Below, piece by piece: positions 13,102 through 25,219 of a DNA stretch of 64,000 nucleotides (positions within the stretch are counted from its first letter, which is position 1; each line of letters opens with the position of its first letter). The translations under genes and the position numbers were made by a program. The stretch is taken from positions 45,244 through 109,243 of the forward strand of contig LSRX01000662.1 of the NCBI GenBank assembly GCA_001939145.1, written 5' to 3'. The notes beneath the pieces were generated by a model. It did no database searches, was not told the DNA's origin, and worked only from the letters and a program-made list of their open reading frames with translations. The DNA is from Symbiodinium microadriaticum (taxonomy: Eukaryota; Sar; Dinophyceae; Suessiales; Symbiodiniaceae).

Positions 13102-13158
13102 GAGTTACCGTCATGGGGATCTATAGTAAATGATAGGGTTTCCCTATTGTGGTAACTT
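13102..13158. mobile_element. 57-bp MITE-like element, family Z copy 2
   Basis: In reverse complement it aligns end to end with the copy at 6,616-6,672: both ends carry the AAGTTACC-type inverted repeat and the interior shares the TTTAC(C/T)ATAGATCCC core. It lies in spacer DNA between the protease and the methyltransferase. Confidence 0.6.
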
Positions 13159-13329
13159 GTAATAAGATCCCCGAACAAGAACCCAGTAGAAGAAGATTCC
13201 GAAACCCCTAAAATCACCGAAAAACTCCCCCAAAAAGGCCCTAAAAAGGCCCAGCAAAGTCTCAAAAACTCCCCTCCCAGGTGGCCTGGGCCAGGCGTGG
13301 CAGCAGGCCGAGGGTTTCTCTCTCTTTGG

Positions 13330-13460
13330 GGGGCTTTTGGGGGGCGTTTTAGGGGCGTTTAGGAGGCTTTTAGGGGGGGGGTTAGGGGGGTTTCGGGGGT
13401 TTGGGGCTTTAGGGCTTTAGGGTTTAGGGGTTTAGGGGCTTAGGGTTTAGGGTAGGGTTT
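13330..13460. repeat. Telomere-like TTTAGGG block
   Basis: Degenerate GGCGTTTAGG/GGGCTTTAGGG units grading into cleaner GGGTTTAGGG. Confidence 0.65.
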
Positions 13461-14057
13461 AAGGTCTGAATACGTTCTGAACTGGCCCTCCTTCACGGTG
13501 AGAGTTCTGCTAGACAGGTAGCTACGCGTACAGTGTGACAAAAACGGGTACCGCACGCAGCATCATCAGCTTTGATGAGCAAGGGGTCGCTGTTCAGCAA
13601 GTTAGTTGTTGAGCAAGTTTGCATTCATCACGTTGTTCTGTAGCGGCTCGGTTATTTGGTTTCTGTTCGCATGTTGTTTGGTGCTCCTAGGCAATGACGC
13701 AGATTGATGCCTCATCGCTGGATGCCGTAAGGAGGGTGTGGCACAGAAAAGCATCAAACAAACCCCACGCCCTAAACCCTAAAGCCGTTTCCGGATAGTC
13801 TTGCGGGCAGCATGATCTCCCCAAGCCTGATCGGAGCCTGGAGCTACTTGACGGGCCCATATTTGGTTCAGTTTCACAGTGCAAGCAAGGTGTTTAGGCG
13901 GTCTGAGGATCACGTTTCGGGCTCATGGACTCTCCACCTTTCGCCGTGACCTCTGCTGCTCAGTCGCTGTCTTTGGAGGGTCCTTGACATAGATTTGGGA
14001 TTCAGCAGCATCCGGGTGTTGGTGTTGACCACGCCAGTGCCTCCACTCAGCATGGTA

Positions 14058-14150
14058 GTTTCCGAATATTAAGGTACCTTATTTTGGGGTCCGTATAGCA
14101 CGGATCCTACTATTCAGGGTTCCATATTAGGGTCCCCCATTTTCGGAAAC
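14058..14150 (+). mobile_element. MITE-like element, family Y copy 2
   Basis: A 93-bp unit starting GTTTCCGAA and ending TTCGGAAAC, with interior AAGGTACCTTATTTTGGGG and GGATCCTACTATTCAGGGT. It matches 58,653-58,746 in the same orientation and 11,603-11,687 in reverse. It lies in the spacer, or possibly a 5' intron, ahead of the methyltransferase. Confidence 0.7.
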
Positions 14151-14269
14151 CCCCACATCTTTCCCCGCGAAACCTGTGCTCCAATTCCGAACATCTCAGC
14201 TCCTCGAAGCCCCGGAGACGCCCTGAAGCCCTGACGCCCCGGAGACGCCCCAAAAAGCCCCAAACCCAA

Positions 14270-14410
14270 AACTCCAAGCCCTAAACCCTAAAAGCCATAT
14301 AAATCCTACACCCTAAGAACCCTAAGAACCCTAAACCCTAAAAGCCCAATATCCTCAACCCTAAGTTTAAGAGCCCTAAGAACCCTAAACCCTGAAAGTC
14401 CTAAACCTTT
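14270..14410. repeat. Telomere-like CCCTAAA block
   Basis: CCCTAAACCCTAAA and AACCCTAAGAACCCTAA units, ending close to the exon-like stretch at 14,434. Confidence 0.7.
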
Positions 14411-15682
14411 AACACCCCTGAAGAATGAGACAGGCCGTGGCTCTCGTCGAGGACATGCGCGGACATCGCCTCCACGATCCGGATGGCCAGAGCCCGAAGA
14501 CTTTTGCAAGGTTTCAGGAGTTTTAGGCTTTGGGCTTCAGGGTTTAGGGGTTTAGGCGTTTAGGGCTTTGGGGGGTTCAAGGATCACCCTAGTGGCCAGA
14601 ACCCCGGATCCGACTTTGCTTCTGAGGCCCCTGAAGGTTTCTCCAACTCTCATAGATCTCTGCGAGGCTCGACACCGAAAACCCTCAAAGAGCAAAGCCC
14701 AAAGCGAAAGGGGCGGGTTTTCGGTGTTCGGAAGGGCCCATGGCCAAGGATGTCCGTGCTCGTGGGTTGTGCATAGGCGCATTCTGGTACATTCCGGGTA
14801 TCTTCAACGAGACCCTCGTCGTCCCCTCATGTGACGTTCTGTTTTATGTGTCATAGATGTGATGTCTTGGGTTACCCTCCACATCCCGTGAGCTCCATAC
14901 CTCCCAAGCCTGCGTCTGCCGAAAGAAGGCTCTGTCTGGAATGCCGTGGCCTGGGCGCACCAGGCCGCGTTTGTTTCCGGCTTTCTTCCGGGCTTCGGGT
15001 TTAGGGCTTGGCTCTGGTCCCAATTTTGTGGTATGGGGCTTTAGCCACTCGAACAGGTTGTCGAGAGGGGAGATTCGGACTTCGGTGTTCCTTTTTTGCG
15101 GTTTCTTTCAGGGCACCCTAAACCCTGAACCCTGAAGCCCTCAAGAGTAGCGGTACTAGATAGCCACGCCCCTTCTTTTCGGGCTTCAGCAGCGAGGGCT
15201 CGAAATAATGGGCATGAGTTGCTTCCCTGGGCCCTTCCTGAGGATCCCCGTCTCAAATGTGCTGCATCATATTAGTTTGGCATTACTACATTGTTGGTAT
15301 TATACAACGCTATCATATTAGATATTGTATGGTGCTATACTACGCTACATTACTACAGTTTCTGGTATTTTGTTAAACTATGCTATAGATAGTATGTGTG
15401 ATTATCTTGTACAGATTATGTCAGTTTTTGTTCTCATGACGCAAGCTGTCTTCAAGAACCTTAGTTTTCCAATACCCAACCTTTAAACTTTTTGGGTTCT
15501 TTGTCATTTAGTAGCAACCTGAAAGTTTAACCTTTTATTTTTTCTGGCTTATTGGGGAAGTAAGAGAGGGGGATGTTGGAGTCCAGGCTCCGGGGTTTTA
15601 GGGCGCCGGGACCTGGGTCCAGGAAGATTCCGCAGGCCTGGGGCTTCTGCCAAGGTGAAGTGATTCAGGAAGGCCGGGGGAC

Positions 15683-15766
15683 NNNNNNNNNNNNNNNNNN
15701 NNNNNNNNNNNNNNNNNNNNNNNNNNNNNNNNNNNNNNNNNNNNNNNNNNNNNNNNNNNNNNNNNN
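15683..15766. other. Assembly gap (84 N)
   Basis: Undetermined bases. Confidence 1.
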
Positions 15767-16272
15767 TGGCTTTAGAGTAGCCCTTATGGTAACTCTGAAC
15801 TAAGATACTTCAGAGCCCGTGAAACCTAGCCGTCTAAATGGCCCAAGGGGGTGACCTTACGTTCGAAAACCCCGCGTGCCCTGCTGCTTGCTTCGATTGC
15901 AAGCCCTCAAAGACCCTGAGGCTGGAAAGCCAGACGACCTGAAACCAAACCTGCTTTCCCTTATCCAGCAGTCAGAACCGTCAGCAACACAAAAATCCTT
16001 TCAGGGTTTTTGCGAAGCCGAAACGAAAGCCTCCGACCCCTCTGCACTTTCGAAAGCTGCTCCTCCCTTGAAGGCCGCCGGCGTTCCCGTGCCGGCCGTG
16101 CCAGGGTGGGTGCAAGGGGACCTGAGGTGGGCCGTTGGGTTCAGGCCTTTAGCCTGATGTGCTGTAAGCCACGTATTCCAGCGTCACCAGAAGCAGTATC
16201 ATTAGAATAGGGCTGGGGTGTATATGGGTTACATTGCGACTCTAGCACTTTACAAAACACTCGGATTCGCAG

Positions 16273-19200
16273 GAAAGAGCACACTCTCCTGGACTTCGTC
16301 CGCCGCCGCGCGCAGGCCAAGCGCCTCAGTGACTTCCCGCGCCGAAGTTCTCGGTGGGAGTCCACGTTAACGTTTCGGTGTTCGGATACCTAAACCCTAA
16401 ACCGTTGGGCATAGGGGACGAGGCATCGCTATAGTGATTCGGGGATGAGGCCGATGATTTGGGAGCTTTGGCCTTTACGCTTTTTGGGTACAGGGTTTCT
16501 GGAACCTGACTTCAACTTCCAGGAAGGAGTCGAAGATACCGCAAGCCCTGAGCCCGTTGATCCTTTCAAGAAGCACGCTTTCTCCCAAGCCCTAAGCCCT
16601 AAAAAGCGGTAAAGCCCCGAAACAAGGTCCGAACAAAGACCCCAAGCCTGGCAGGTCAACGATTTGCGCGCGGTGCTGGAAGCTATCGAGGACTTCGCCG
16701 AGTCGCGGAAGTGGCTCAAGGCCTCGTCGGACCGGTGGATTTCTTGTATTGCTGTCAAGGTTTGGTGGAGTTATTGTTATGTGAAGTGTCATAAGTTTTG
16801 TTGTCGTTATTCTCCTTTTGCAGCGTTATACCAATTCTTATTCCTATTATTGCTCTTATTATTGTCCTTAGTCCTAGTCTTATAATTATCCTTACTTTCA
16901 TTCGTGTTATTATTGTTATTCCTATTCTTTTATTGGTACTATTACTGTTCTTCGTCTTCTTATGTTTACTCTCGTTCTTCTTGTCACTCTTATCCGGATT
17001 CTTATCCTGATTTTTCTTTGATTCTCATTCTTATTCTTACTCTTACTCTTTCGCTTACTCTTACTCCTAAGAGTATTCGCATTCTTCTTGTTCTTTTCTT
17101 ACTAGTCTTCTTCTTATTATTGTCATTCTTAGTCTTATTCTTAACCCTAGTAGTCTTATTCTTATTCTGATTATATTACCTAGGAGTTTGTATTCCTGCC
17201 ATCCTTAAGATTACTGTTCTAGTTGCCTTTAGTAGTGGCAAGGATGGAAGTAGTAGCAAGGATGGATCATCAACAGTTCTGTGGTGGCTAGGCTGTAGGC
17301 TATGTGGCCTCTCAGGTTTCATGGTAGCCCTGAGGTGTTTGCAGCTTTTCTTCGCAAAGTCTCCTTATACTTTCGTAGTCCCTATGGTACCCTTGCAGAT
17401 CCTTTAAAGGAACCTATGGTGCTTTTTAGTAGATCCTTTAAAGAAGCCCTTTAGGAGCCTTGCATGCAGCTTCATCTTCTCCGGATCTTGCAGCTGATTG
17501 TCTTCATCCTCGGGGTAGCCGAGGCAATGACGAACAGTGCGGTGCGGTCGTATCTCCCGCTTAAACAAGCTTAAACAAGGTTGGATCAAGGGTTGCAAGC
17601 AGTTGTAACTAGGGTTGCCCGACTTTCCGTGTTGTTGCCAGATCCCCTGATCCTTGGCGAAGAAAGGGCACGGGGGATTGAATAAAAGCTCCCTACTACT
17701 CCAAACCGCTCCTCAGAGTTCTTGGTGGGTTCCTGCAGGTGGCAGGCGGTCGCAAGGCGGCGCTGCTCAAGGTCGCAAGAAGGGGGGGTTAGAAAGGGCC
17801 CGGCTCATGTTTGCTGGCTCAAGGTTTCTATGTCGAGCGGGGTTGTGAAGTGAGGTGTTAGCATGATCGGAGTCTATTGCCGCAAGCCCGGGCCGGCATC
17901 AGTCTTGTCGCATCTGTAAGGATGCACGGCAGCTTGAGACATTCCATCCAACCGGGGCAAGATGATGCGTTGTTGGCACACCGCTTCTTTTGTTGCAACG
18001 CCGACCCAAGCCTTCGCAAGGAGTTGGGTACAGTTTGACTAAAACTGCAGAAGTGTAGAGCAGGTGGACGTGTGCTTCGTCTTGCATCGCTAGCTGAACA
18101 TGTTGGGTGCTTCTGCTTCCGTTTTGAATCCCCCAAAGGACTACCTCCATCTGCAACTCCGGACTTGGAAGAGACCCTAACTTTGAGAAGCCCCACACTA
18201 ACTGGAATCGGGTGGGGCCCTGGTCCAGGCTTGTTTCAGCTCGTAAGAACCCGAGGCCTCACTCTTATCCTTTAGTGCCCTGCAATACCCTGTGGAAACA
18301 CATTCGACCCTACGTTCTATTTTTTCTTTGCGGCCTCTTAATGAAACGACTGGAAAAAAACGTTCTAAGAGCCATGCACGATTCATTGGCGTGTTGGAAC
18401 GGGCCCCCTCCCGTTCTTTTGGATCCCTACAGAAGCAGGGCAGCCTGCGACCTGGAGATCGCGTGGTTGAGTTTGGAACGTCCCCGCCTCAGCTACGCTG
18501 CCTCGGGGCCTTGAGGAGACCCAAGAGGGCCCAGCTAGGCCTTGAGGAGACCCCCTGGAGAAGTTAGGGGAAGATATTCGGGGAATCCTAGCGGTAAGAG
18601 GAATGGAAGCGAATGGTTAAGAGGAAACAAAAGATTGATGCTTGTGATAGCAATCGGAATCGGAAAGCAGGTGATGGCTAGGAACAAGAAAAGCGCTGTC
18701 TGTCTAGCAACATCGACAGTCAAGGTGCCAGCAGCCAGAAAGCATGACCATAGAGATAAACAAGCTCCCCGTGACTGCATCCTAGACCAGCAGCCCTTTC
18801 AACCTTAACTCCCAAGCTCTGAAAGAGCAGGTACATGGGATATTCGGCCATGCTGCTGGCATCGCGGCTGCGCGAGTTAGGCGCCACGTCCCATGCTTGC
18901 TCTTCACTGGCCTGGGATGTGGGGTGCATCTCGTGCGGGTGCTGTGTCCACGGATCGCCCCCGAAGACCCGAAGCTCCGGAGCCTCAACTTCGGCTTGAA
19001 CACGAGCATGCTCCCAGTCAACGCACCTAATCTGCCAATCCTCAACTCGAAAGGGCCCCTCCCCAAAAAAAATCATGACGTGCAATGATGCTACGGATGC
19101 CAGCTGCAGGCGTGATGATGTTGGGGGTTACACAGATTCCGAGTACGTAATCTTCTTGCTTGCCCGACGCCCGAGTTTGCACTATCTGCGGGAAGACGGA

Positions 19201-22200
19201 AAAAAAGTGGGGGCGGAAAGTGCGCGGCGCGGAGGCGGGGGCGGCCACGTGACCTCCTGCGACGTCAACGCGCAGACCTGGCCCTTCGCCAGGGAGCTCC
19301 TGGCCTGGGCCGGCGTGCCCGGCGTGGGCCTCAGAAGGGAGGGGTCTCCGAAGGCACTCTTCTGGGGCCTACAGACCTACCCAAATCCATCTGGGTTTGG
19401 GGGTTCCGGGTTTGGGGAGGAGCCCTACTGACTGCGATTGGAGGACGTCTCTTCGTGAGCACATCGGATGTAGATGCCTATGTTGAACTAGCGAGCCCTC
19501 TTCAACGTCGGTGCATTATGTTTTGCAGAGTGTGCTGTGCGCGCTAAATCTGGCTTCGCGTGGTGTTTTCGGGTTCTCGTTCCCGTCTCTTGGGAGTGGT
19601 TAGAAAATTCGGCACGCACTTGGGCAGTCACGGATGTGTGCGCTTTGTCTGCTTGCCAAAGGTTCCGAGGTCGAGTTGAAAATCGGCATCGCCGGTGATT
19701 GGCTTGCCAGTGGCCAGTCGCGGTCTCAGGGTTTGTGCTGCTTCCATCCGTTGCCGATGCTACGCACCAGCTGAGGTTTTTGGCTGAGCAGTAATTCGCA
19801 GAAAGTCACGTCACCCCGGAACCCTTCGTCTCGTAGGTGCCCAGCGACCAGGAAGGAGTGCAGAAAAGTTGCAGCACAATCCGAAATGTCGAGGCTTGGA
19901 GAAATCGATGTGCTTCTCCTGGACCACCGTGGCACCGTCTACCAGGCATCGCTAGCTATTGTGTGGGTGGGGTAGTAAGCAGTAGACGGCGCTTGTTGAC
20001 CGTGAAATTCCCTCCCCTCCCCCTCCCCTCCCCTCCCCTTCTCCTTGCTGGAAGTTTCCCCTGGCAGGAGGATCTCAAGGCGGCCGAGCCCCACTTGAGC
20101 CGCGGCCGACTTGACAGAGTTGAAAGTTGCGACCTCTGTGAGAAGCGTCAAATAGGGTACGTTTCCAAGATAGCCTTGCTTCTACATCTGTGCATCCCCA
20201 AGCCAGGCCCCATAAATCCTGCGTATACAACCAGTGATATATCCCTTTTCCGGACATCATCTTAATCATTAATCATCATCATGCATCAACTTGTGGTTCA
20301 GGGTGTAGGGGGGTCTTTACTGTACTGGATACATGAAATCCTTCATCTTTGCTTCATCCTTACGAGGGTTCTCCTTCATGTTGCCAAGAATCCCTTCACT
20401 TTTGCTTCATCTTAAACCTTAAACCCTAAACCCTATCCCGTCGTCTTGAAAAATGGAGTCCTTCTTGGGGCGCTTCTTTTCTAAGCCGAGGAGCCGGCAC
20501 GCCCGGGTCCTCGCAGACAACGCGGGGGACTTGGGCAAGCGCTGCCTAGGATTCAGCGGTTTCAAAGTCCAAAGGGCTCCAAAAAGTAGGGTTTAGGGTT
20601 TAGGGTAGTATGAGGATTGGCTCCCTGGTCCTGAGTAGGGAATGGGGGAATGGGTTATTGGGACTACTATTAGGGGACCTTAAGGGACTATCATAGGGAA
20701 CCAGGGAGTTGAGCGGTTTCGGAATCTCTCTTTTGGCTCCAAAAAGTAGTTGGTATGACCTGCTCTCGTCTGCTTCTGGAGTGGTTTCTGTAACTTGGGT
20801 GCCTCAGGGCTTGAGATCTTGTCTGCCTTTTTGTGAGTTGGGCGGGGTGGGGCGTTGCGAGCTTGAGGTTTTTTTTGGGCTCAAATCCTTGGTGTTAGAT
20901 AACCGTCCCTGCAGTCGCGGCTCAATGTCCTGCCAAGCGGCTCCGGTGATTTGTTCACTGCTGCCTGCGAGGGCCCACCTTTCAGTCAGAACTTCGGGCC
21001 CCCACCAAAACCCGAGTCCTTCTGCCAAGATCTAGCGAACACCATCCTTAGGAGACATGTGAGACATGTTCTTCATGACGCGGGGTCCAAGGACCTCGAC
21101 TTGAATCCCCGCTGGCCGAAACCTGAGGTGCTGCTCCCTGGCGCCCCCCTGTTTCTGGGGTACATCGCAGGGCGATACGACGTCGCAGTGCACGAGGCTT
21201 CTACCGGGGGGGTTTTGCTGGTTGGGGGGCCAAATAGGACGTCGGGCAAATACCGCGCCCCGTCAACCGTAGTTCTAGGGTTCAAGGAACCATGGGGGCA
21301 AGGACAAAACCCTAAACCCTAAACTAGCAGCGAACTAGCAGACTATGCTTTTGTGTTCACTATTTGCAGGAGAAAAGAAGCAGGCCTGAAAGACGCCCCT
21401 TCCAGTTCTAGTCAGGTCTAGGGCTGCAGAGTATCTTGCCACAGCCCGGAAAAGAAACACAGCAGTCTGCCATTAAATTAATGGTTTAAGAATTCAGCTC
21501 AAATTTTCGGTTCCTTTTGGACCCGATTTTCGGGATCTTCCAGGCTTCCAGTCCGAAACCTGCTCCGCCCGGGTTTGAAAAGACGAGATCTCCTAGTTCC
21601 GAACATAGGCCTCAAGGCCGGGATCCGCTTCCCTCTCAACCCCAAAGTAGGGACCCGGACCCCTTCAAAGCTGTCAGCTGACATGAAGGTGCCGGAGTTT
21701 CGACAGCCGGAGCTGCAGGAGATTCCCGGGTTCTGTGCGGGTTCAGACTGCTTCGGGGTTTGGGGTTTGGGAGGTTGAGGCTTCGGACGAATCTACGCGC
21801 TAGCCGTCAGTATGTCCTTATCAAGTCCCCTTCTTATTGATCGTAGCACCGCAGTTTCATGTCCACCGGGCAGGGATTTTTGTTGACGAGAAAAAAAAGA
21901 GAGGGAGGGAGGGAGGGAGACCCACGGATGATGTTGCGCGGTCGCGATGCTCTTTTCGGGGGTGGCTTCGGGGTTTTTGGAGCACTTTGCGGAGGATGGA
22001 AGCCTGGGAGCTCCCAGGTGTTCTGACTTTGGTGGCTGAAGGGACGAGGGGTTTAGGGCTGTGATGCGGAGGTCTCCGAGTCCTTTGCAAGGCCGTCAGT
22101 GCATGTCGCATGCAATGCAGATTGAACGAAGTGTCCCATGGGGTTGGCTGATTCAATGGGCCGGTATTGCTTATGCGGGGTTGCAAAAGACCCCTTGTGG

Positions 22201-23158
22201 CCAAGTTCCTAAGGCGTCCTGCGAAAAGAGTTGGAAACCCCGGAAGGGAACCTAAACGACCTCTCCACCCAGATGCATCAACACACCGCAGAGTTGCCAC
22301 ATGACGAGGACTGGATCCTGACCTGCGTTCCAAAAGCCACTGCTCTGGCGCCAGCAGAGGATGTGAGAGAGCTGAGGCTCTCGTGGGCTATTGTCAGCTG
22401 TGGGTTTGGAGGCGAGCTCTTTCCTGTAGCTGTAGTCGAGGATTTTGGTTTGGGGTGCCGAAAAAAGGCACAGTTGTTCAGCTTCGGGTGCTTAGGTTGC
22501 GCCTGCCTGAATGGTGCTGGCAGTGTTCCGGTCAAAGGGTTTTTGTCCAAGGTTTCAGGGTCCACAGCCGTCGAAACGGCCAACATGGCTTCCGTGCATT
22601 CTTGGCTCACGCTTCACATGCAGCCACCTGCTTCCGCTGTTGCAGGCAATGGGGCGAGAAGGTGGATGTGGCTTGGCGGCACAGGGGGGTGCGAGACAAG
22701 GGAAGCTAAGACGCGCAGCTCTGTCTGCGATGCTTTACCTCGGGTACCCGCAAGCGACATCATAACTCAGAACTGATCTGCGAAATATTTAGGGCAATGA
22801 AGCAGACCCTGACAGAACCGCAGTCTTACCAAACCCAGCCCCTGTCCCTTCTGAACTCTGAACTACCAGAAAAGCTCCTGCCCCCAGACTTGAAACGGAG
22901 CACGATTCTGACTTCGCACTGTGAAGCTGCTGGGGATTCAGGGGTTTCTCAGGGAGTAAAACCCTAAACTCTACACCCTAAACCCTAAACCCAAAAGCCC
23001 AAAAAACCCCAAAAAGCCCTAAACCCTAAACCCCAAACGGTGGAGACCTCTGCCGGGGCCCTCGGCCGCTCCCTGGGGCTCAGGAGATCTGCTGGGCCTC
23101 CCTGCAGGGCGCCGTGGACTGGGAGAAATTCCAGGAGCCGAGTTGGGGCTGGTTTTAG
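16273..23158 (+). CDS. SAM-dependent O-methyltransferase, catechol-O-methyltransferase-like, about 13 exons
   Basis: Class I methyltransferase of the COMT type, which moves a methyl group from SAM to a hydroxyl using a divalent metal. Proposed exons: 16273-16315, 16655-16720, 17739-17771, 18439-18479, 18831-18880, 19235-19323, 19670-19716, 19894-19945, 20068-20096, 20491-20527, 21128-21196, 22273-22386, 23084-23158. Motifs in order: SRKWLK+VAGGRKAALL, SAM-binding DRVVEFGT+YMGYSAML, strand-2 HVTSCDVN, VELKIGIAGDWL, metal-site IDVLLLDHRG, AAEPHL, metal-site ARVLADNAG, PGAPLFLGYI, DEDWILTC, GAVDWEKFQ. The Asp of LLDH and the Asp-Asn of ADN match the COMT metal ligands; the position of the COMT catalytic lysine (DHWK) is Gly here (DHRG), and the strand-2 acidic residue is Asp rather than Glu. 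Phase holds at every join; donors are GT, GC or GA, and nearly all acceptors are AG^G. The start is unresolved, and the stop lies at the edge of a TTTAGGG block, so the last codons may be wrong. The substrate is unknown. Confidence 0.75.
16800..17170. repeat. TTATTC/CTTATT-type pyrimidine-rich degenerate repeat
   Basis: T/C-rich irregular hexamer array in a methyltransferase intron. The hydrophobic Leu/Ile/Phe frames across it are composition artefacts. Confidence 0.75.
22960..23036. repeat. Telomere-like CCCTAAA block
   Basis: Tandem CCCTAAA with CCAAAAAGCCC variants in the last proposed methyltransferase intron. Confidence 0.7.
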
Positions 23159-23366
23159 GGCTTTAGGGGTTTGAGGGTTTATTTGGGGGTTTAGGGGTTT
23201 TGGGGCTTTAGGGTTTTAGGGTGGTTAGGGCTTTAGGGTTTTGGGGTTTTGGGTCTTAGGGTTTAGTAACTAAGGCTATAGGGTTTATAGCGCTTAGGGC
23301 TTGCAGGGTTTAGGGTTTTGTGGCTTTAGGGCTTTAGGGTTTTGGGGTTTTGGGGTTTTGGGTTTG
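23150..23366. repeat. Telomere-like TTTAGGG block
   Basis: About 215 bp of GGGCTTTAGGG/GGGTTTTGGGG units directly following the proposed methyltransferase stop. Confidence 0.7.
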
Positions 23367-24430
23367 TGAGAGATCATTGATATCGCTTTTTGCCGGCTGG
23401 GCGAACAAGGTAAGCACATTTTGCTTCGGTTCCGGAGTGCGCCAGAAGCCATCGAGAATGGGACCTCGCTTCGGCCGCAGTATCTCGCATGTTCCCACCC
23501 GCGCCGTCAAGTGCGGCTCCCACCCTTGGACAGCTCTGCCTTTTAGGGTTTAGGATCCTAAACCTTTTTTGCTATTTCTCGCGGTGGGTTCATATTATGC
23601 GGGAAAGAACGGCCAAGGGTGATAGGCGCCGCCATGGTTTTCCGATGTTTTTGCTTTCCAAGAATTATCATTGTTTTTGCTGGAAGGGAAGGGGATAGAC
23701 GCATCCCCGCGGACAGAAAGGCTGGCTATTTCGGAGATTTATTGTTAAAACGAATACTCATATTTATATTATAACAAAATCAAACATTTAAAATATCAAA
23801 AATTTATATTAATCATACCAAGACTAATACGAGCACTATTATTAATGACATTGACATTACTATGAATACGAATACTTATATTAATGTTAATAAGCATACA
23901 AGATTAATACTAATGTTGATAATAGTACTAATATTAATATGCATATTCAAGTTAATATTAATACCCAGACGATAAGTATTAATCATAAATATCAATACTT
24001 GTACTAATGCTTGTTCTCATATGAATACTATTGTCAAATATGATTTTCAATATGGATGTTAATACAATTATGAATACTATTACTAGCAACAATGTGAATA
24101 TTAATGCTCCTTCCCTTCTTCAGGCTTGCTTTCGGTACCATTTGGAGGACTCTCAGAGACGGAACGATATTACCCGAAGCCCGCATTTCCGGCAAGCCGG
24201 CCATAGCTCAGTGGGTGGGCAAGTGGGCTTATAATCTTTGCCGGGGATGTCCGCGAGCTCAATCCCCGGGAGTGTCATTTGGGCCGTTTCCCCACCCGGA
24301 ATCGAGACTATTGGGCGACCAAGGGCAATTTAATAAGGGCTTAATATGACTTTAGTAAGGCTTTAATAAGAGCTTGATATGGCTTTTAGTAAGGCCTTGA
24401 TACAGGTTTAATAAAGATTGAAAAGCTTTG
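23159..24430. other. Telomere-like block, then AT-rich degenerate repeat DNA
   Basis: 23,159-23,366 is a run of TTTAGGG-like units. 23,369-23,410 reads EIIDIAFCRLGE before a good GTAAGC donor, a possible lone exon of unknown identity. About 23,740-24,105 is strongly AT-rich with irregular TTAATA / AATACTAAT motifs and no coding sense. Confidence 0.4.
24199..24275 (+). other. tRNA-like sequence (possible tRNA-derived SINE head or tRNA relic)
   Basis: Contains TAGCTCAGTGGGTGG, close to a polymerase III A box, and about 45 bp later GAGCTCAATCCCCGGGAG, resembling a damaged B box. CCGGGGA pairs with TCCCCGG as a 7-bp stem, but a normal TpsiC arm and acceptor stem do not form. A working tRNA is therefore unlikely; a SINE head or decayed tRNA is the better reading. 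Confidence 0.3.
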
Positions 24431-24439
24431 CTCAAAGCT

Positions 24440-25215
24440 TTTAATTATTTTCAAGAAGGAAAGGACGGCTAGGAATCGACGGCCAGAGCGGTGGACAGAC
24501 GCATCCCCAAGGCTTCCCACGGCTTTAATTGATTTTGAAGGAGGGAAAGTACGACCAAGGCAAAGTGTTTAGTTGATTCGATTTTTTCTTGAAGGAGAAG
24601 ACCCCAAGGTCTCCCAAAGCTTTTAATTACTTTCTAAAGAAGGACGCATCCCCAAGGCTTCCCGCAGCTCTTAATTGCGCGTTCGGGAAGGAAAGGACGG
24701 CCAGACGGGAAGACAAGACGCACCCCCGAGGCTTCCCATAGCTCTTGATTGCATATTACAGAAAGAAAGGACGGCCAGAGAGGGGCATCCCCAAGGTCTC
24801 CCAACGCTTCTAATTGTTTTTCTAAAGGGTGGACAGACGCATCCCCAAAGCTTCCCACGACTCTTAGTTGCTTATTAAGGAAGGAAAAGACGGCCAGAAG
24901 GGGACAGACGCATCCCCGAGGCTTCCCATCTTATTCAGGAAGGAAAGGACGGCCAGAGGGGGACAGACGCATCTCCGAGGGCTCCCAAAGCTTTTAACTG
25001 CTTTTCAAGACGGAAAGGACGGCCGGAGGGAGGCTTCCCACAGCTCTTAATTCCTTATTAAGGAAGGAAAAGACGGCCACAGAGGGGATAGACGCATTCC
25101 CGAGGGTTCCTTGCTTACTAAGGAAGGAGAGGACGGCCAGAGGGCTCCCAAAGCTTTTACTTTCTGTTTAAAGAAGGAAAAGACGGCAGGAGGGGGGACA
25201 GACGCATCCCCAAGA
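24440..25215. repeat. Degenerate satellite, about 9 units of 60-145 bp
   Basis: Recurring parts in fixed order: GAAGGAAAGGACGGCCAGAG, then GACAGACGCATCCCC(A/G)AGG, then CTTCCCA(C/A)(A/G)GC and TTTTAATTG. The GACGCATCCCC part occurs near 24,499, 24,643, 24,718, 24,784, 24,836, 24,907, 24,967, 25,091 and 25,201, with an outlier at 23,699. Open frames across it (+ and -) are repeat translations, not genes. Confidence 0.7.
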
Positions 25216-25219
25216 TCTC

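Larger units (their letters stand above)
9777..16272. other. Repeat-rich spacer / possible 5' introns of the methyltransferase gene
   Basis: Holds microsatellites, telomere-like blocks, two MITE-like elements, an assembly gap and AT-rich DNA (15,270-15,430). Two exon-like stretches could be 5' exons of the next gene: 13,694-13,726 (ATG, MTQIDASSLDA, then a good GTAAGG donor) and 14,434 to about 14,500 (after AG^G, AVALVEDMRGHRLHDPDG). Their phases agree with each other, but I cannot show that they join the exon at 16,273. The open frame at 15,876-16,157 shows no recognisable motif. I see no other gene here. Confidence 0.4.

Noticed and set aside
16798..17170. Hydrophobic Leu/Ile/Phe frames suggesting a membrane protein
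   Set aside because: Composition of a T/C-rich degenerate repeat inside a methyltransferase intron.
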